A stretch of 64,000 nt of DNA from Syncephalastrum monosporum B8922 (lineage: Eukaryota; Mucoromycota; Mucoromycetes; Mucorales; Syncephalastraceae). The notes beneath the pieces were generated by a model that saw only the letters and a program-made list of their open reading frames with translations, had not been told where the DNA came from and ran no database searches. Made by a program: the position numbers and the translations under genes. The DNA is taken from contig JNEN01001225.1 in NCBI GenBank assembly GCA_000697355.1, positions 124,001 through 188,000 on the forward strand, in the 5' to 3' direction. Positions 58,129-64,000 of this stretch are shown piece after piece (position 1 is the stretch's first letter; the number at the start of each line of letters is the position of its first letter).

Positions 58129-61100
58129 ATGGGGAAGCAAAAGAAAGTGCGGGATAGTGGTGGTTATAACGGACCGGACCTGACCCCCATCCTCAACAAC
58201 AAAGAGGCGGTTTGCGCGTGCCTTAAGGCACGGTTCGACTCCAACCAGGCCTATACCCGGGTGGGTGCCTGTCATATGGTGGCCACCTCGCCTGCGACTC
58301 TTCTTATGGAGGACGACCAGACTAGTCTCGAATACGTCGCCAACTACAAGGACACCTCACCTGTCTCGACCCAGACCACCCCGCCTCACATATACGACCT
58401 TGTCAACCGCACCTATTTCTACATGCGCCGAACCGGCATGGACCAGGCCATCCGCATCTGGTAAAGCACAGAAAAAACTTTATCACACCCTGTTTATCAT
58501 GTCAAAACTCATAACGAAATCAAAAATCCACAAAAAAAAAAAAAGTGGCGAGTCTGGCAGTGGCAAGACTCAGATCCGTCATTTGGTGACCCGCCATTTG
58601 GTACGACTCAGCAGCCATAAGAAAGAAAGCAAGGTGCAGACACAGTTGATCAACAGTATCCAAGTCCTCGATAGCTTTGGTAGCGCACCGGGACAATATA
58701 GCCGAGCTGCGTCTCAATATGGTTACTATGGCGAGATTCAGTTCAATGAGCGCGGACGGATGGTGGGTGTCAAGACGGTGCATTATTTGCTCGACAAGAC
58801 AAACGTCACAGGGTTTGCAATCTTTCGCCAGTTTCTGGCAGGTGTGACGCCGGAGCAACGAACGGCGCTGCAACTGGAAGGTGATTTTGGGATTCGACCG
58901 GCCGCGGAAGACGGCACCGTGTTTGTGCAACAGGTCGTACCTGCCTTGAAAGCGGCCGGATTCCGGCGCGACCAGCAGACGCGCATCTGGCAACTTTTGG
59001 CCGCGATTATTCACCTGACCCAACTCCAGTTTGTTGACCCCACCGGCGTCAACAGCAACCAAGAAGCAGCCTATGTCCGCAACACAGACATACTAGACCT
59101 CGTCGCTGACCTGCTGGGCGTTGATCCTCGTGCACTGGAAAATGTCCTGGTCTTCAAGACGGCCATGATCCGCAAAGATGTGACAACGCTTATCCTCAAC
59201 GCAGACCAGGCTGGCAAGCAGCGCGATTTACTCGTTACCGATCTTTATGGTCTCTTGTTTCATTGGATGGTCGAGCGCCTAAACACCAAAATGGCGAGCG
59301 AGGATTTTGCCTCGTTTATCAGCATCCTCGACATGCCTAGCCCACGCACAGACGACTCCTTCCACTCCTTTACGGTCAATGTCGCCCATGAACGTCTGCA
59401 GGCCTTCTTTGCGCCTACGCAAAACAGTGAGGCTATGCTCGATTTGCTCTACCGGCCTTCGCGCGGTATTGTTTCGCTGGTGCGTAGCATGGCGGAAAAA
59501 AAGGTCACGAAGAAGCCGGACCTGAACCACAACGACCTCGTCGATTCCGTCGTAAAGTACAACAATAGCAATGCTCTGCTTTCAGTCCGCAACGCTCCCG
59601 GTACCCACCAGCGCCAGTTCGCCATCCAGCATTTCCACCACGAGGTCTTGTACGACCCGACTCACTTCCTCGAAGCCAACCAGACCGACGCCGCCTTGTC
59701 CGTCGACTTTGTCCAGCTCTTCAAGGGTGGTGTGGGCATGGCGCCTTCCTGGAACGCCTTCTTGGTCGAGCTCTGGGACAACGTCACGACGGAGTCCCAC
59801 CCACGCAACGAGCAAGCCGTCGTATCTGCCCAGCCCAAATTAGCCCGTGGTCCCTCTATGCGCAAGAGTTTGCGCAGAAAGGACGGTGAAAATCCAGAGG
59901 ACGGCAAGCAAAAGAAGGGTGTGCTGGCCCAATTAGAGGCTGGTTTGGAAGCCCTGGTCGGTGCGCTTCAGGAAGCCAAACTATGGTCCATCCTGTGTGT
60001 GCGCCCGAATGATACCCAGAGCCAGGCCGTCTTTGACTCACGCGCGGTGGCTGACCAAATTGGATGGCTCATTCCTACCGAAATCGATCCCTATGTCATC
60101 TCTTACACGCATCAAGAGTTCCTCGACCGGTATGCCCTGCCTCTGGCCTCGCTCGGTGACACGCAGAGCCGACTTCCACCCCGCGGACAAATTGAGGTGA
60201 TGGTGGAGCAACTGCAATGGACAGCGGACGATGCCCTTGTCGAAACCGAAAATGTAAGTTGCCAATAAGGTTGGGCGTGTGACACACAATTTTTGATGTG
60301 TATTAACCGCCCCTTGATTTTAGATTTTACTCGCAGACAGCGCATGGCGGCCGCTTGAAGATCAACTCCGTATGCTTGAAAAAGAAGAACAGCGCCGTGA
60401 CCGCGAAGAAACAGCTGACGACGTCGCTGCCTCTGTCGGCTTGCCTGCACCCCAAACTACCTACATGCAGGACAATGATCACCGATCGTACTACTCCGAA
60501 GACGAATACTTTTACCAGGACGGCTCCAGCCGTTACAACGACGAATCTTCCATGTACGGGCCCGGCTCTTATACAGACTCCAAAGCGGGCGAGACCCTCA
60601 TGTTGCGCCAGCGCGGCCCTCCCACCGAGATGCTCGAAAAGGAAGACCTCGACGCAAACGAGGAGGACGAGTCAAAGCAGTCAGGAGCACGAAAACGATG
60701 GTTGTTCCTGGTATGGGCTTTGACGTGGTGGATCCCAACCAAATTCATGATCTGGTGTGGCCGCATGAAGCGCAAGGACGTGCGTATCGCGTGGCGTGAA
60801 AAGGTGGCTCTCTGCATGCTGATCACTCTTTTGTGTGCCTTTGTCATTTGGTTCTTGGTCTTCTTTGGTGAGGTCGTGTGTCCATACCAGCCGGTGTTCT
60901 CCGATGGCGAACTACAAGACCACAGCGACAAGGACAACGCCTGGGTCGCTATTCGCGGCGAAGTATTCGATCTTACAACGTTTGCACCTCGCCATTACCC
61001 GAGCGGCATCATCCCAACCGAGTCGATCCTCGAGTATGGCGGCACGGATGCATCCGACCTGTTCCCTATCCAGGTGTCTGCCCTCTGCGAGGGCGTCTCG

Positions 61101-63650
61101 CCTTACGTTTCGCTCGATTACAATGTCAACCTAACCGACAAAAACGCACAGTACCACGATTTCCGCTACTCGTCCGAGTCGTTCCAACCGGATTGGTACT
61201 ACCAAATGATGACCATGATGCGGCAACAGTACAAGAAGGGCAACATGGGCTACGAGCCAAAGGCTATCTACACCCAAGCAACTTCGGAGACCCAGGTTAA
61301 TGGTATCAAGACCACCCGCAAGTGGGCCATCATTGATGGCCACATCTATGACCTGACCACTTATGACATGGGCGGCCGCTACACAAAGGCCCCGCCTGGC
61401 GAGACTCCACCTGGGGATGTCAATACCGACTTCATGAACAACCAAGTCGTTGACTTGTTCCGTCAAAATTCTGGCAGCGACATCTCCGAGGCATTCCACG
61501 GCCTATCACTTGATGCCACGACCAAGCAACAACAGCTCGTGTGTCTGCGCAACCTGTTTTACGTCGGTCTGGTTGATACCCGTAACTCAGCCAAATGTCA
61601 GTTTGCAAACTACCTTCTCCTCATCGTCACCGTCCTTCTTTGCTCCGTCATCGTCTTCAAAGCCCTCGCCGCCTTCCGCTTAGGAGGACACCGTGCACCA
61701 GAAGAGCTCGACAAGTTTGTCCTGTGCCAGGTTACATGTTACACTGAGGACGAAGAATCACTCCGCAAGACAATCAACTCACTCGCCACACTTCGCTACG
61801 ACGACAAACGCAAGCTGCTCTTTATCATCTGTGATGGCATGATTGTCGGCAGTGGTAATGACCGTCCCACGCCGCGCATCGTGCTCGACATTCTTGGGGT
61901 GGATCCAAGCGTGGATCCAGAGCCACTCTCGTTCATCTCCGTCGGTGAAGGTACCAAGCAGCACAATATGGGCAAGATCTACTCAGGCCTGTACGAGATT
62001 GCGGGCCACGTCGTGCCATACCTCGTCGTCGTCAAGTGCGGCACGCCAAGCGAGCGTCAGAAACCGGGCAACCGCGGCAAGCGTGACTCACAGCTTATCC
62101 TTATGAAGTTCCTCAATCGTGTTCACTTTGACGCTCCGATGGAGCCGCTCCAGCTCGAAATGTTCCATCAGATGAAAAACGTCATTGGTGTCAGTCCGGT
62201 CCTGTATGAGTTTGTGCTCATGGTGGACGCCGATACAGAAGTTATGCCGGATGGTCTCAACAACCTCGTCTCCTCCATGACACACGACAGCAGGATCATT
62301 GGTATATGTGGCGAGACGAACCTGTCCAACGAAAAGTCGACATGGGTAACCATGATCCAGGTGTACGAATATTTCATTTCGCATCACATGATCAAGGCCT
62401 TCGAATCGCTCTTCTCGACTGTCAGTTGTTTGCCCGGCTGTTTCACCATGTATCGTATCCGCAGTGTAGACGGCAAACGTCCACTCCTGGCCAGCAGCGA
62501 CATTATTGATGATTATGCTATTAACAAGGCTGATACGCTCCACAAGAAGAACTTGCTCCATCTTGGCGAAGATCGATACCTGACGACCTTACTTCTCAAG
62601 CACTTCCCGACTTTTAAGACGAAGTTCACTTCCCACGCGCAGTGTCTCACGAACGCTCCGGACACCTGGGACGTACTTATCTCGCAGCGTCGTCGTTGGA
62701 TCAATTCGACTATCCACAACCTTGGTGAGCTCAGCTTCTTACCTCGTCTCTGCGGTTTCTGCTGTTTCTCCATGCGCTTCGTTGTGATGCTCGATCTGAT
62801 CACGACCCTTGTCATGCCTGCTATCGTCGGCTACTTGGGCTACCTGATCTACAAGCTTGCGACGCTCGAAAACGAGGTGCCGTATCTAACTATCATTGTC
62901 ATTGGCGCAACCTACGGTCTTCAAATGGTGCTGTTCATTATCAAGCGCAAATGGGAGTATATCCTTTGGATGCTTGTGTCGATTCTGGCCATGCCGGTGT
63001 TCTATGTTTGGATTCCGATCTACTCTTACTGGCACTTTGACGATTTCTCATGGGGTAACACGCGTGTCGTCGTTGGCGAGAAAGGCAAAAAGATGGCGGT
63101 CAGTGCAGACGAAGGCCATTTTGATCCCAAGTCGATTCCGGTCATGACCTGGTCCCAATACGAAAAGATGCTGCTCTCCGAGGATTATTACAGCGATGCG
63201 ATGTCTCAGTCGTCACACAACAGCTCCTCATACGCCAGCCGCTCCCGCCTCATGTATCCCTCTGATACCATGAGCGTCTATACCCAGCAGCAGAACATGT
63301 ACGCCGGTTCCGAACACCCCTCGATGATGATGATGTCCTCCGGATCCATACCGATGTATCCCATGCGGTCTTCCTTTGCACCTCCAGCGCCACCGTCACA
63401 AATGATGATGATGCCCGACGGCGCGAGCTCTCACCACTCGCTCCTTCTCGACACCAGCTCTCAGGGCGGCGGCCCATCTAATGAGGAAATCCTGGAGCAA
63501 GTCAAGCGCATTTTGGGCACGGCTGACCTCACCAAAGTCACCAAGAAGCAGGTCCGTGAGGAGCTTCAGGCTATCTACGGCGTTCCCATGACCGGCAGAA
63601 AGGACTACATTAATGTTTGCATCGAAGACGTCCTTCAGGGACGCGTCTAA
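58129..63650 (+). CDS. Chitin synthase with myosin motor-like domain (class V/VII type)
   Basis: Three exons, 58129-58460, 58546-60253 and 60324-63650, give 5,367 nt, 1,788 aa. Residues 1-about 700 form a myosin motor-like domain with P-loop GESGSGKT (112-119, made at the first splice joint). Then come membrane helices, two cytochrome b5-like segments (WVAIRGEVFDLTTFAPRHYP at about 887; a second at about 1010), and the chitin synthase core with ED...SLRKTINSL, DADTEV (Asp1315), LGEDRYLT (Asp1430) and QRRRW (1468-1472), all needed for polymerising N-acetylglucosamine. More helices, a Ser/Met-rich linker and a DEK-C domain (SNEEILEQVKRILGTADLTK) end the protein. It sits in the plasma membrane, moved along actin in relatives. 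The motor's switch I and II motifs are not conserved. Confidence 0.95.
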
Positions 63651-64000
63651 TGACACTCTCATGTACTTTTTTTTCACTTTTCTTTTCCTTTTACCCTTAC
63701 ACAATCCACACAATCCCATTTAAAATTGCACGCAATCTCTTACAATATACAGTATACAACAATTAAATGAAACCGTGAGCTCATTCCAATAAGATCGTAG
63801 CTGAACGTTTTTATACCATGACTGGAGCGTGTACAAATCGGGAAGATGACAGATAGCAAGATTCATATAAGAATTTTTCCGGATTTCTTTCATCCAGAAC
63901 CTCAGGAACAACCTTTCGTGTGAGGTTGCGACTCCATGAACACTTTTCAGGCTGATAATTTCATTCTTGATATAAACTACCACTCCGATTAAGCAAACTA
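63651..64000. other. 3' flank of the chitin synthase gene to window end
   Basis: A T/C-rich 3' flank follows the stop, then AT-rich DNA. A minus-strand ORF of 87 codons (63983-63720) shows no coding features. Nothing else is supported. Confidence 0.4.

Noticed and set aside
1..64000. tRNA and rRNA genes
   Set aside because: No convincing B-box (GGTTCRANNCC) with a matching cloverleaf, and no rRNA-like block, was found by eye. A tRNAscan run would be decisive.

Overview
The window looks like nuclear DNA of an early-diverging filamentous fungus, most likely Mucoromycota (inference). Reasons: genes are dense, on both strands, and cut by many short introns (about 45-90 nt) with GTRNGT-type donors and YAG acceptors. 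Fungal hallmarks are a myosin-motor chitin synthase, DASH subunit Ask1, a Kex1 carboxypeptidase and a DUF1769 protein. An ankyrin-rich PARP, a BRCC36 deubiquitinase and a Tctex-1 dynein light chain also fit an early-diverging lineage. I rebuilt 19 protein-coding genes exon by exon so that each reads in frame from ATG to stop; in two of them (the 18.6-16.8 kb kleisin and the 55.6 kb His/Gln-rich gene) one splice junction stays uncertain. Two further short single-exon genes (C2H2 factor, amidohydrolase) are simple ORFs.

Layout. 1-0.95 kb: 3' part of a DUF262 (GmrSD-type) gene. 2.3-11.9 kb: a giant 2,868-aa ankyrin/WGR/PARP protein with a chromo-like N-terminus and a PBZ-like zinc finger at the C-terminus. 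12.2-14.7 kb: the 75-kDa subunit of mitochondrial complex I. 15.8-16.5 kb: a small C2H2 regulator. 16.8-21.2 kb, minus strand: BRCC36 followed about 76 nt later by a Rec8/Rad21-type kleisin. 21.5-24.7 kb: a decayed MCT-type transporter and, downstream, an intact one that needs a 2-nt microexon. 26.8-29.6 kb: intronless amidohydrolase, METTL21-like methyltransferase, Tctex-1 light chain. 29.7-33.9 kb minus: M16 zinc protease, divergent from SEC24 (34.3-37.7 kb). 38.1-41.6 kb minus: CSC1/OSCA-type channel. 42.8-46.2 kb: DASH Ask1, ribosomal protein uL11 (RPL12), N-terminal methyltransferase. 47.8-52.6 kb: Kex1 protease, a small unknown gene on the other strand, DUF1769 protein. 53.5-57.4 kb: eIF5 and a His/Gln/Cys-rich protein. 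58.1-63.7 kb: chitin synthase with a degenerate myosin motor.

There is no operon logic, but several themes recur. PARP, BRCC36, kleisin and Ask1 all serve genome maintenance or chromosome segregation. SEC24, Kex1, the CSC1-type protein and chitin synthase belong to secretion and the cell surface. The most unusual points are the PARP architecture, the 2-nt microexon, three GC-AG introns that all begin GCAAGT, and a chitin synthase motor that keeps its P-loop but has lost both switch motifs. No rRNA, tRNA, CRISPR array or intact transposon was recognised by eye.
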